From NCBI GenBank assembly GCA_903840315.1, contig CAIMFK010000003.1:107614-171613 (forward strand): a stretch of 64,000 nt of DNA. Direction: 5' to 3'. The position numbers and the translations under genes were made by a program. This DNA comes from an uncultured Candidatus Saccharibacteria bacterium. GTDB taxonomy: Bacteria > Patescibacteriota > Saccharimonadia > Saccharimonadales > UBA4665. Below, piece by piece: positions 34,019 through 42,206 of the stretch; positions within the stretch are counted from its first letter, which is position 1; the number at the start of each line of letters is the position of its first letter. The notes below the pieces were generated by a model. It saw only the letters and a program-made list of their open reading frames with translations. It was not told the DNA's origin and searched no databases.

Positions 34019-35110
34019 CTAGCCTATATTTCTGTTGTAAATTTCTAATGTTTGTTCTGCCATTTTTCTCCAAGAATATTTTTTTTGTTGCCTATATCCT
34101 TTTTCAATTAAGTCTTTTCTTATTCTTGGACTTTTGATAACTTTGAGTATTGTTTCTGACATATTTTTTACATCTAAGGGATCAAAATATTCTGCAGCAT
34201 CACCATAAATTTCTGGTAAACAAGTATAGCTACTGCTAATTACTGGAGCACCATGCACCATTGCCTCAATGCCTGGTAGTCCAAAGCCTTCACTTAACGA
34301 AGGGAATATGTACGCCAAACAATTTTCATACAACCATTTGAGTTGGGCTTCAGATACGAAACCTGGAAAAATTACATCGTTTATTCCATTGGCCTGCACT
34401 TCTTTTTCAATTCTTTTATATAGGATATCTTTTTTACCGGATAAAACTAGCTTTAGTCCAGGATAATCTTTTTTGATTTCAGAATAGGCCTCAATCAATC
34501 TCTCAAGATTCTTATGAGGTTGAGGCCTACCTGTATACATAATGAAATGAGAGCCAGCTAAATTATCTATGGGCTCTGATTCATCTTTTATTTTATCTGC
34601 ACCCTCATACGTAACGGCTATTTTTCTACTATTGATTCTCGTGAACTTTGCAATGTCTTCCTTAACAAACTCACTAGGAGTAATTATTTCCCTAGACTTG
34701 TGAGCGACAATTCTATTTACCCATATATATACAAATTGTTTTATTGAAAAAATAAGCCAATTTTTTGAAGGGTTTTTGAAACGAACCGTCGTTAAGTCGT
34801 GCATAGTAGTGATGACCCTTCCCATATAGCCAATTGGCTGCTGCACCATTGCAAAATGAACAAGATCTGGCTTTAGCTCCCTAAGCTGTCTAAATAAGCT
34901 AATTTGTTCCCTAAACGAAAATTCTTTATATGAACAAGGAACCGAACTAAAATTTTTATTAGAAGGTATCCAGCCCTCTAAGTCTTTTGGTTTTAATAAA
35001 ACTATGTAATTATTTTTATTATCTAATTCCTGTAAATAGTACAAAAGTCTTTCTATGTATCTGCCTGTAGTTGTTCTTAATTCCCTAGCGTCAATTACTA
35101 TTTTTGCCAT
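34019..35110 (-). CDS. GT4 family glycosyltransferase
   Basis: The 363 residues form a GT-B fold. The N-terminal half has D-L-V-H-F and H-D-L-T-T; the C-terminal half has Y-T-G-R-P-Q-P-H-K-N (about 190), F-P-G-F-V-S-E-A-Q-L, and the signature F-P-S-L-S-E-G-F-G-L-P-G-I-E-A-M (about 272) with the E-x7-E-type donor-binding motif. The enzyme should transfer a sugar from a nucleotide donor in surface glycan assembly. It is followed three bases from the stop of the GT2 gene upstream; both are probably one operon. Confidence 0.88.
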   Translation of the reverse strand: MAKIVIDARELRTTTGRYIERLLYYLQELDNKNNYIVLLKPKDLEGWIPSNKNFSSVPCSYKEFSFREQISLFRQLRELKPDLVHFAMVQQPIGYMGRVITTMHDLTTVRFKNPSKNWLIFSIKQFVYIWVNRIVAHKSREIITPSEFVKEDIAKFTRINSRKIAVTYEGADKIKDESEPIDNLAGSHFIMYTGRPQPHKNLERLIEAYSEIKKDYPGLKLVLSGKKDILYKRIEKEVQANGINDVIFPGFVSEAQLKWLYENCLAYIFPSLSEGFGLPGIEAMVHGAPVISSSYTCLPEIYGDAAEYFDPLDVKNMSETILKVIKSPRIRKDLIEKGYRQQKKYSWRKMAEQTLEIYNRNIG

Positions 35111-35113
35111 TTT

Positions 35114-36124
35114 TTACGCCTTCTTTATTAATTTGTGATAAAAAGATCTAATTTTTCTGAGCTTAGTAGCATTTGGTGGTAGGTCGTGAGTCATAATGCT
35201 CCAAATATATTCTGGGGGTACTTTTGCAGAAGCTTGAATCTTGTGTCTTTGAACCAGCTTTTTTGGTAGCAACATTGTTGAAACAAATATACCCTTCAAT
35301 ACCGGGCCAAACTGTCTTCTTAATAAAGCGCTAATAATAAAAGAAAAATAAGATATGTAAAATCTAATTCCTACTTTAAATAAATATTTTCTAGGAACAT
35401 TTTTCCAAAAAAGCCACGGTAAGTTCTTGATTGTCTGGTAAGTGGTAAAGCCGGGTATTTTAGAACTTGTTGCCCCAATCTCATGATAAACAATAGAACT
35501 AGGCTCATAGGCTACTTTCCAACCGGCAAGCTGGGCCCTAAAGCTTATATCTACATCTTCATAATATGCAAAAAAGTCTTCATCGAAAAGACCAATCTCC
35601 TTCAGCATAGAGACACTATATAGGCTGGCGCCACCACTGGCTGAAAAAACTCTCTCGGGTTTATCGTATTGGCCAGCATCCTCTTCTTTTCTGCCCCTTG
35701 GATAGGGTAATCCCCAACTAGTATATTGGTCTCCAGTGCTATCTAAATGTTTTTCATCCGAAGATAAAAGCTTAGGGGCAACTATGCCAACCTCGGGCGA
35801 TGCATGCATCACTCCAACCAATTCTTTTATCCAATTTTTATCCGCCACAGCATCATTATTAAAAAGTGCCACATATTCAGCACCCAAATCAATCGCTTTT
35901 TTTATTCCTTGATTCACTCCACCTGCAAAACCAAGATTTTTACTATTCTCAATTATTTCAATATCTTGGTAATTTTTTTTCAAAATAGCCAATGAATTGT
36001 CTGTAGATCCATTCTCCACCACAATAATAGTGCAATTGATGGATTGACCCAGCAAAGAATCCAAGCAGGCACCCAGGCTTTCTTTGCCGTTCCAGTTTGG
36101 CACTATTATTGCTGTGTTTTCCAT
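35114..36124 (-). CDS. GT2 family glycosyltransferase (rhamnosyltransferase-like)
   Basis: Residues about 1-240 form a GT-A domain with I-V-P-N-W-N-G, E-N-G-S-T-D-N-S, L-F-N-N-D-A (the DxD position) and F-F-A-Y-Y-E-D-V-D-I-S-F-R. This last is characteristic of WbbL-type rhamnosyl and related transferases. A C-terminal amphipathic or membrane-associated region follows. With dTDP-rhamnose genes at 48-52 kb, a rhamnosyltransferase role is plausible but unproven. It diverges from the Wzm gene across a 41-base gap. Confidence 0.87.
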   Translation of the reverse strand: MENTAIIVPNWNGKESLGACLDSLLGQSINCTIIVVENGSTDNSLAILKKNYQDIEIIENSKNLGFAGGVNQGIKKAIDLGAEYVALFNNDAVADKNWIKELVGVMHASPEVGIVAPKLLSSDEKHLDSTGDQYTSWGLPYPRGRKEEDAGQYDKPERVFSASGGASLYSVSMLKEIGLFDEDFFAYYEDVDISFRAQLAGWKVAYEPSSIVYHEIGATSSKIPGFTTYQTIKNLPWLFWKNVPRKYLFKVGIRFYISYFSFIISALLRRQFGPVLKGIFVSTMLLPKKLVQRHKIQASAKVPPEYIWSIMTHDLPPNATKLRKIRSFYHKLIKKA

Positions 36125-36152
36125 CGACTTAATTCCATTCTTAATCTATAAT
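36124..36152 (+). promoter_or_regulatory. Promoter of the Wzm-Wzt operon, very short leader
   Basis: TCGACT (36124-36129), 17-base spacer, TATAAT (36147-36152), and 13 bases to the ATG at 36166. Confidence 0.5.
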
Positions 36153-36165
36153 AACTTATAACAAA

Positions 36166-36966
36166 ATGATTCGATATATATCCAAAGAAAACAAAGCGCT
36201 AATTAGCGAACTTGTACGCACAGACTTTAAGCTGCGCTATCAGGGTTCTGTTTTAGGATACGCTTGGTCGCTCTTACGCCCACTACTAATATTCATTATT
36301 CTTTACATCGTATTCGTTAAGTTTTTAAAATTAGGAAACGGTGTTCCACATTACCCAGTCTATCTTCTGTTAGGTATTGTGATATGGAACTTTTTCGTAG
36401 AAATGACAATGCAAAGCTTAGGGTCAATCGTAGGCAGAGGCGACTTAATTAGAAAGATTAAAATACCTAGATGGATTATTGTTATAAGCAGTAGTTTTGG
36501 TGCACTAATAAATTTATTCTTGAACCTAATAATAATCGTAATATTTATGATAATTGGAAAAGTTAGTGTGTCATATGATGTAATTCTATTACCTCTCTTT
36601 TTTCTAGAAATTTATATTTTTGCTCTAGGGCTATCCTTCTTTCTTTCCGCGGCCTTTGTAAAGTATCGTGATATAAATTATATTTGGGAAGTAATTTTAC
36701 AAGCTGGTTTTTATCTTACCCCTATACTTTACCCACTATCAAAGATTACAAATGTAACATTTCAGAAGTTAATATTATTGAACCCAGTGGCCCAAGCGCT
36801 ACAGGGATTAAGATATGTTTTAATCACAAAGTCTACTCTAATATCAAAAACAGTTTTTGGTGGTGGCTGGGGTCAGTATATTCCAATCGCAATAGTATTT
36901 GTGGTATTTATAATTGGCGTGCTTTTCTTCAAGAAAGAGTCAAATTACTTCGCGGAGAATATATAA
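36166..36966 (+). CDS. wzm: Polysaccharide ABC exporter permease (Wzm type)
   Basis: The 266 residues start with a cytoplasmic amphipathic segment (D-F-K-L-R-Y-Q-G-S-V-L-G-Y-A-W-S-L-L-R-P), the hallmark of ABC-2 polysaccharide and teichoic-acid exporters. Six membrane helices follow, with an F-F-L-S-A-A-F-V-K-Y-R-D-I motif near 165. With the Wzt partner it would export a completed lipid-linked glycan across the cytoplasmic membrane. The stop is three bases before wzt. Confidence 0.92.
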   Translation: MIRYISKENKALISELVRTDFKLRYQGSVLGYAWSLLRPLLIFIILYIVFVKFLKLGNGVPHYPVYLLLGIVIWNFFVEMTMQSLGSIVGRGDLIRKIKIPRWIIVISSSFGALINLFLNLIIIVIFMIIGKVSVSYDVILLPLFFLEIYIFALGLSFFLSAAFVKYRDINYIWEVILQAGFYLTPILYPLSKITNVTFQKLILLNPVAQALQGLRYVLITKSTLISKTVFGGGWGQYIPIAIVFVVFIIGVLFFKKESNYFAENI

Positions 36967-36969
36967 ATT

Positions 36970-38145
36970 ATGGACGATTCAGTAGTCATACAAGTCGATA
37001 ATGTAAGTAAGAATTTCAAGTTACCTCATGAGAAAACACAAACTATAAAGTCGGCGATAGTAAATTTTTATAGTAGAAATAAAAAGTACGAAATTCAAAA
37101 AGCATTAAAGAACGTATCGTTTGAAGTAAAAAAAGGGGAATTCTTTGGTATTGTCGGAAAGAACGGCAGCGGTAAAAGTACTCTCTTAAAAATTTTAGCA
37201 GGAATATATCGTCCCACAGAGGGTGCAATAAATATTAAAGGTAAGTTAATACCCTTTATTGAGCTAGGGGTTGGTTTTAGTCCGGAGTTAAGCGGTAGAG
37301 AGAATGTTTATCTCAATGGCGCACTACTTGGATTCAGTCGTAATGAAATGAACAAAATGTATGATGACATCGTATCATTCGCCGAATTAGAAAGATTCAT
37401 GGATCAAAAATTAAAAAATTATTCGTCTGGCATGCAAGTAAGATTAGCATTTTCAATTGCGATAAGAGCGCAAGGGGATATCTTGGTTTTAGATGAGGTT
37501 CTTGCAGTTGGGGACTTAGATTTTCAGCAGAAGTGTTTTGATTATTTTAGTGAGCTACGTGAAAAATCTAGAACTGTGATTTTGGTAACTCATGACATGG
37601 GCTCCGTATTAAAATTTTGCGATAGAGCAATGTTCTTAGATACGGGGACCATACAAAAGATCGGTAAGCCCAAATTAATTGCTGATGCTTACGTTGAAAA
37701 AAATTATGAAAAGAAAATTGAAAAAAACTCTAAAAATACAAAAGTAGCACATATAAGTTCAGTTGAGCTAACACAAGATGGAAAAAATATAACTAACTAT
37801 AATACGGGAGACTATTGTTATATAACTTTATATTTCTCAAACCCTGAGTTAATGAAAATACATTTCGGATTTCAAATATTTAGCAACGAAGGCACATACT
37901 GTTTTGGCACAAATAGTAAAATAGAAGGCATGAAACCAGTAGGCACATCAAAGGGCAGCGTTAGCCTTAAAATTAAATTGGATCTCGTACCTGGACAATA
38001 CACTATAACTACGGCCACTATGGGGGAAAATGGTATTAAGATTTATGACTATAAGCCCAATTCATCATCTTTTATGATAAGAAGGACGGTTCAAACTGAG
38101 GGGGTAGCTAATTTAAAACAAGAATGGATTAATACGAATGTCTAA
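36970..38145 (+). CDS. wzt: Polysaccharide ABC exporter ATPase with C-terminal Wzt domain
   Basis: The ATPase (about 1-245) has Walker A G-K-N-G-S-G-K-S-T (about 63), signature Y-S-S-G-M-Q-V-R-L-A-F (about 155) and Walker B I-L-V-L-D-E-V-L-A-V-G-D (about 175). The beta-rich tail (about 250-391) resembles the Wzt carbohydrate-binding domain. In characterised systems that domain recognises a chemical cap at the non-reducing end. Its stop overlaps the methyltransferase start by eight bases, which fits such a cap-recognition scheme. Confidence 0.92.
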   Translation: MDDSVVIQVDNVSKNFKLPHEKTQTIKSAIVNFYSRNKKYEIQKALKNVSFEVKKGEFFGIVGKNGSGKSTLLKILAGIYRPTEGAINIKGKLIPFIELGVGFSPELSGRENVYLNGALLGFSRNEMNKMYDDIVSFAELERFMDQKLKNYSSGMQVRLAFSIAIRAQGDILVLDEVLAVGDLDFQQKCFDYFSELREKSRTVILVTHDMGSVLKFCDRAMFLDTGTIQKIGKPKLIADAYVEKNYEKKIEKNSKNTKVAHISSVELTQDGKNITNYNTGDYCYITLYFSNPELMKIHFGFQIFSNEGTYCFGTNSKIEGMKPVGTSKGSVSLKIKLDLVPGQYTITTATMGENGIKIYDYKPNSSSFMIRRTVQTEGVANLKQEWINTNV

Positions 38146-39100
38146 TTACAAAGGTGTATTTATACCAAAAGCTGAAAATAATCCCTGGAATTTAGTGTTT
38201 GACCTAGTTAAGGATGGCAGTACTGTGTTAGACGTAGGCTGTAGTTGGGGGAGTTTCGGTTCTGCGTTAATAGATCGCAAGAGATGCATAGTCGATGGTA
38301 TCGAGCCGGATTTAGAAGACTACAAGAAGGCAACCCATTTGTTGAGACGAGTAGCGAACACTTTTGCTGACGAGGCATTAAGCTCGACTTTTGTGGATCA
38401 GAAATATGACAATGTTGTGTTCCTTGATGTAATTGAGCATTTATATGACCCAGTAGCAACTCTTCAGTTAGTTAAAAAACATCTGAATAAAGATGGTAGC
38501 ATAATTTTTTCAATTCCTAATATGGCGCATATTTCAGTTAGGCTAATGCTTCTTAATGGAGATTTTGATTATGGTGAGACCGGTTTATTAGATAAAACTC
38601 ATCTACATTTTTATACTCTTAAAGAAATTGAACGGATCTTTGCGGAAGCTGGCTACAAGATTAAAACCTTAAATTACACGGAGGCGACATACCCCCCCGG
38701 ACTTATTGATGATCAACTAAAAAGCCTAGGTATTAACAAAAGTAAAAAATTAGACGAACTTCTTAACAGTGAAGATGCACGCGTATTTGAATATGTGGGT
38801 GAAGCTGTTGTGGCAAAAAGTTCAAAAATCCCACGTGAGCGATTTAGTCCTGATCCTCAAGGAACAATTTCATTATGGTATCAAGGACATTTAAAAGAAA
38901 GGGATAAAAATATTAGATCTTTGCAGGCAATAATTGCAGATCAAAAGAAACAGTTTGCAGAGCAGACAAAATCCATCCAACACTATGAACAATTAGTAAA
39001 TAGTATTACTAAATCAAAGGCATACAAGCTTGGTCAATCAATCGCTACACCATATAGAAAGATAAGTGGTCTAAAAAACAGGGGTGTCGATGAAGAATAA
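38138..39100 (+). CDS. SAM-dependent methyltransferase with coiled-coil tail
   Basis: A class I methyltransferase domain (about 1-215) shows V-L-D-V-G-C-S-W-G-S-F-G (motif I, about 31), V-D-G-I-E-P-D, and V-V-F-L-D-V-I-E-H-L-Y-D-P (about 95). The C-terminal part (about 245-310) is a predicted coiled coil. Overlap with wzt and with the GT2-RgpF gene places it in the export operon. By analogy with WbdD-type terminators I infer that it may methylate the chain end and set length. Confidence 0.82.
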   Translation: MSNYKGVFIPKAENNPWNLVFDLVKDGSTVLDVGCSWGSFGSALIDRKRCIVDGIEPDLEDYKKATHLLRRVANTFADEALSSTFVDQKYDNVVFLDVIEHLYDPVATLQLVKKHLNKDGSIIFSIPNMAHISVRLMLLNGDFDYGETGLLDKTHLHFYTLKEIERIFAEAGYKIKTLNYTEATYPPGLIDDQLKSLGINKSKKLDELLNSEDARVFEYVGEAVVAKSSKIPRERFSPDPQGTISLWYQGHLKERDKNIRSLQAIIADQKKQFAEQTKSIQHYEQLVNSITKSKAYKLGQSIATPYRKISGLKNRGVDEE

Positions 39101-40808
39101 GCCTCTTATTTCTGTCATAATAACTAACTATAACTATGGCAAATATGTTCCTAAAGCAATAGAAAGCGTACTTAACCAAACCTACAAAAATATTGAGCTG
39201 ATAGTAATTAATGATGGATCTACAGATAATAGCGACGAAATTATAAAAAAAATATTAACAAAATGTCCTGACAGAAACATTAATTATGTTAGTCATGAAA
39301 ATAGGGGGGTTGTCTACACCCGCAATCAAGGCCTGGAGTTGGCTCAAGGCGATTTTCTTTGCTACCTAGATGCAGACGATTATTTTAATAATGACTACAT
39401 TGAAAAAAACTATAATATTGCTAAGCGCTATGGTGCCGATGTGGTATATCCAAACTGGCATTTTGTTGGTGAGTGGCTTGGACGCCCAGATACTAATTTC
39501 CCGGAGTTCACACCAGAACTCTTACAGCTGCAAAAATTACATTGCAAACCAGAATCACTAGTGCGGAAGAAGGCAATCAAAGATCATCGCTTTGAAACAG
39601 AGAAAGTTGCTGAAGATTGGGATTTCTTTATTGGATTGTCGCTTGATGGTGCGAAGTTTAAATTAGCCAAAAATAACTTTATAAATTACCGTATAAGTAC
39701 AGGTTCACGAGGCTCACGTAATGATCCAAAAGAAGATACGCAATCGTTTGTTGATATATTAACAAAGTACAAAAACAAATACGACGATAAGGTAATAGAT
39801 CCCAATCGACTAGTTAAGTTGAGACACCCTAATATAGTTATGAAAGTTCTGAGTATGCGGTATCCAAAAGTGGTTATGGAATCAGTTAAAAAGGATGGTG
39901 CGCGTACCACTAGCATCAAAGCAATTCGTAAGGTCGCGATACATAACAAATGGGCATGGAATACACTCTGGCGAGTTAGAAACAATAAATATAAAAGAAC
40001 TATTCGGTCGTTTGCTATACAAAAATCACCAAATACCAAGTTGGCTGTGGTGTTGCATCTGTACTATATCGATCTGTGGCCTTCGATTATGAAGAAGCTT
40101 AGTTCTATAGATGTACCCTTTGATCTTTTCGTGTCAGTTCAGATTAAAGATAAGGATATATCACTAGACAAGATTAACAAGTATCATAAGATGACGAATA
40201 TTGTCGCACTGCCAAACCGTGGTAGAGATATGCTTCCGTTTATGATGATAGTTAGTAAGCTTTGTGAAGATACCAATCAGTATAGGTATCTTCTTAAGAT
40301 ACACAGCAAAAAAAGCTTACACAGGGACGATGGTAATGAATGGCTAAATAGTTTATTAGGGCAACTAATACCGAATGACATATCTAATGTCATAAAGGTT
40401 TTGGAAGATCGTAAGACAGGTCTTGTGGGTCCAGCCGATCATGTAGTTTCGTTGAGTAAGTACATGGGCGATAACAAAGAACGTATCAGAAAAATCGCAG
40501 AAACTATGACTGATAAAAAAACTGTTAAACAGATGCTAGATAGCCCTAGCAAGTATCCATTTTTTGGGGGAACTATGTTTTGGGGTAGGTTAGATTTTCT
40601 GACACCGCTTTTGGAATGTGGTATAACTCCCGCAGACTTTAATACTGAGCGAGGACAGATAGATGGCACTACCGCCCATGCTATTGAGCGAATTCTTGGA
40701 AAAATTCTACATACTGTGACTCAAAAGAAAATGTATGTTGTTGATAAGGCTATAGTCAGTCAGCTGCCAGAAAAATCATACACTGCAAACTATAAGCACG
40801 TAGGTTGA
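39084..40808 (+). CDS. GT2 glycosyltransferase fused to an RgpF-like rhamnan synthesis domain
   Basis: The 574 residues have a GT2 domain (about 1-240) with I-T-N-Y-N-Y-G-K-Y-V, N-D-G-S-T-D-N-S and Y-L-D-A-D-D-Y-F (DxD). A RgpF-type domain follows (about 310-560) with V-V-L-H-L-Y-Y, P-N-R-G-R-D-M-L-P-F, L-K-I-H-S-K-K-S and F-F-G-G-T-M-F-W. RgpF domains occur in rhamnan synthesis. The start is either GTG at 39084 or ATG at 39090; AGGGG upstream suits the ATG. It is the last gene of the wzm-wzt-methyltransferase operon. Confidence 0.87.
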   Translation: MSMKNKPLISVIITNYNYGKYVPKAIESVLNQTYKNIELIVINDGSTDNSDEIIKKILTKCPDRNINYVSHENRGVVYTRNQGLELAQGDFLCYLDADDYFNNDYIEKNYNIAKRYGADVVYPNWHFVGEWLGRPDTNFPEFTPELLQLQKLHCKPESLVRKKAIKDHRFETEKVAEDWDFFIGLSLDGAKFKLAKNNFINYRISTGSRGSRNDPKEDTQSFVDILTKYKNKYDDKVIDPNRLVKLRHPNIVMKVLSMRYPKVVMESVKKDGARTTSIKAIRKVAIHNKWAWNTLWRVRNNKYKRTIRSFAIQKSPNTKLAVVLHLYYIDLWPSIMKKLSSIDVPFDLFVSVQIKDKDISLDKINKYHKMTNIVALPNRGRDMLPFMMIVSKLCEDTNQYRYLLKIHSKKSLHRDDGNEWLNSLLGQLIPNDISNVIKVLEDRKTGLVGPADHVVSLSKYMGDNKERIRKIAETMTDKKTVKQMLDSPSKYPFFGGTMFWGRLDFLTPLLECGITPADFNTERGQIDGTTAHAIERILGKILHTVTQKKMYVVDKAIVSQLPEKSYTANYKHVG

Positions 40809-40818
40809 CCGGCCATAT

Positions 40819-42147
40819 CTACTTTTTGATAGGATGTACTGTTTTGTCTTCCTCGAGAGCGTTTTTTGTGGCCTGTAAATACGCATAGCCATATTTATTG
40901 TCTGGCTCTAAATGCATGCCTTCTGCCCATTCATTCCATGCTGCAATAAATATTTGATCTGTCGATGACTCCTGGACTAATCGTGTAAGCCATTTTTGAT
41001 ATAGCTTCGGGGGGATAGAGAATAGCTGCGCTCCCTTGTATATTTTACGTGCAGTATTATCGAAGTAGGTCATTGCCCCTTTAAAAACAGGATAATCTTT
41101 TTTGGATAAATATATTTCATTATCGATAAATTTATCCATATCGTATTCTTTTATTAGCGCCATTGAGTTTAGCAACTTCTTGTTGGTCTCTATGCCGGGC
41201 AGCTCCTTCGGCATTACTGGTAAATGTGAACCAAATTCTACCGCAGCATCTGCGCCATAATCTCTAGGATCAAAGTTTATATCAAAGTCATCTGGAAATA
41301 CTAATGAGATATAAGGCTTCTTGATACCTTCTGCTTCTACAAGTTTACCGATATTATCAATGAAATCTGGTAGATACGGATTCTTTTTTGCCTGATAAAT
41401 AATCAAGTGGGGCCTTCCTTCAACAGTAATATAACGCTTATCCTTGAAAAAAGGCAGTATATCCTTAACAAACCTATCTATATCATCCTTAGTTACTTTA
41501 GCGCTATAGGTTGTTGTTCCTGTATGAGCCTCTTCTCCCCATGTGTTTGTCCAATCTTCGTTTGCCCAGAACAACATATAAGGAAAATCTAGCCCATCAT
41601 CATTTTGCCAGTTAATAATGGGCTTTTCCATTATTCTACTACCACCAGCAAACCAATAGTAGTAGAAACAGAAACCATGAATACCATACATTTTTGCCAG
41701 CTCAACTTGGCGATACATTGTGTGTGTTGTTTCTAGGTTGTAAAAGCCTACATCAAAAGGAAGGTGTGGTTGCCAATGTCCTGTAAACTGTGGTACTGCC
41801 GTTGCGCAGTTGTTCCATTCAGTAAAACCACGACCAAACCAAATATCATTTTGCGGTATTTGATAGAACTGAGGTAAATAATAGGCAATTAATTTCTTTG
41901 GAGGCTTACCAACATAATCCGATTTACTAATTGGAACAAAGTCTTTTTTGTCTAACTGGTTGTTTAACACATAGTTAGAGTAATTACTTAAATTCTGTTG
42001 GTCTCTAGGTTGTGCTGAGGATAGTTTGCGACGTTTTATTTTACTTCTAAGACTTTTGGCTTTTCTATAACTACGCGCCAGTAATGTATTTTGTCGTAAT
42101 TGATTTTTAATTACATTCTTTTTTTCAGAGATCATGCTATTGCTCAT
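40819..42147 (-). CDS. WbsX-like (GH99-type) glycan protein
   Basis: Residues about 80-430 match the glycosyltransferase WbsX / GH99-like family: A-Y-Y-L-P-Q-F-Y, G-R-G-F-T-E-W-N-N, H-G-F-C-F-Y-Y-Y-W-F-A-G, W-A-N-E-D-W-T and I-A-A-W-N-E-W-A-E-G. The fold is a TIM barrel often embedded in O-antigen and rhamnan clusters, where it may transfer or hydrolyse sugars. The basic N-terminal 75 residues have no membrane helix. A TATAAT lies eight bases before the ATG, again implying a minimal leader. Confidence 0.85.
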   Translation of the reverse strand: MSNSMISEKKNVIKNQLRQNTLLARSYRKAKSLRSKIKRRKLSSAQPRDQQNLSNYSNYVLNNQLDKKDFVPISKSDYVGKPPKKLIAYYLPQFYQIPQNDIWFGRGFTEWNNCATAVPQFTGHWQPHLPFDVGFYNLETTHTMYRQVELAKMYGIHGFCFYYYWFAGGSRIMEKPIINWQNDDGLDFPYMLFWANEDWTNTWGEEAHTGTTTYSAKVTKDDIDRFVKDILPFFKDKRYITVEGRPHLIIYQAKKNPYLPDFIDNIGKLVEAEGIKKPYISLVFPDDFDINFDPRDYGADAAVEFGSHLPVMPKELPGIETNKKLLNSMALIKEYDMDKFIDNEIYLSKKDYPVFKGAMTYFDNTARKIYKGAQLFSIPPKLYQKWLTRLVQESSTDQIFIAAWNEWAEGMHLEPDNKYGYAYLQATKNALEEDKTVHPIKK

Positions 42148-42206
42148 CTTTAGACATTATACAATATGTAGACCTGTATAGACGTGTTTTATAGTAGAAT
42201 GTAGCA

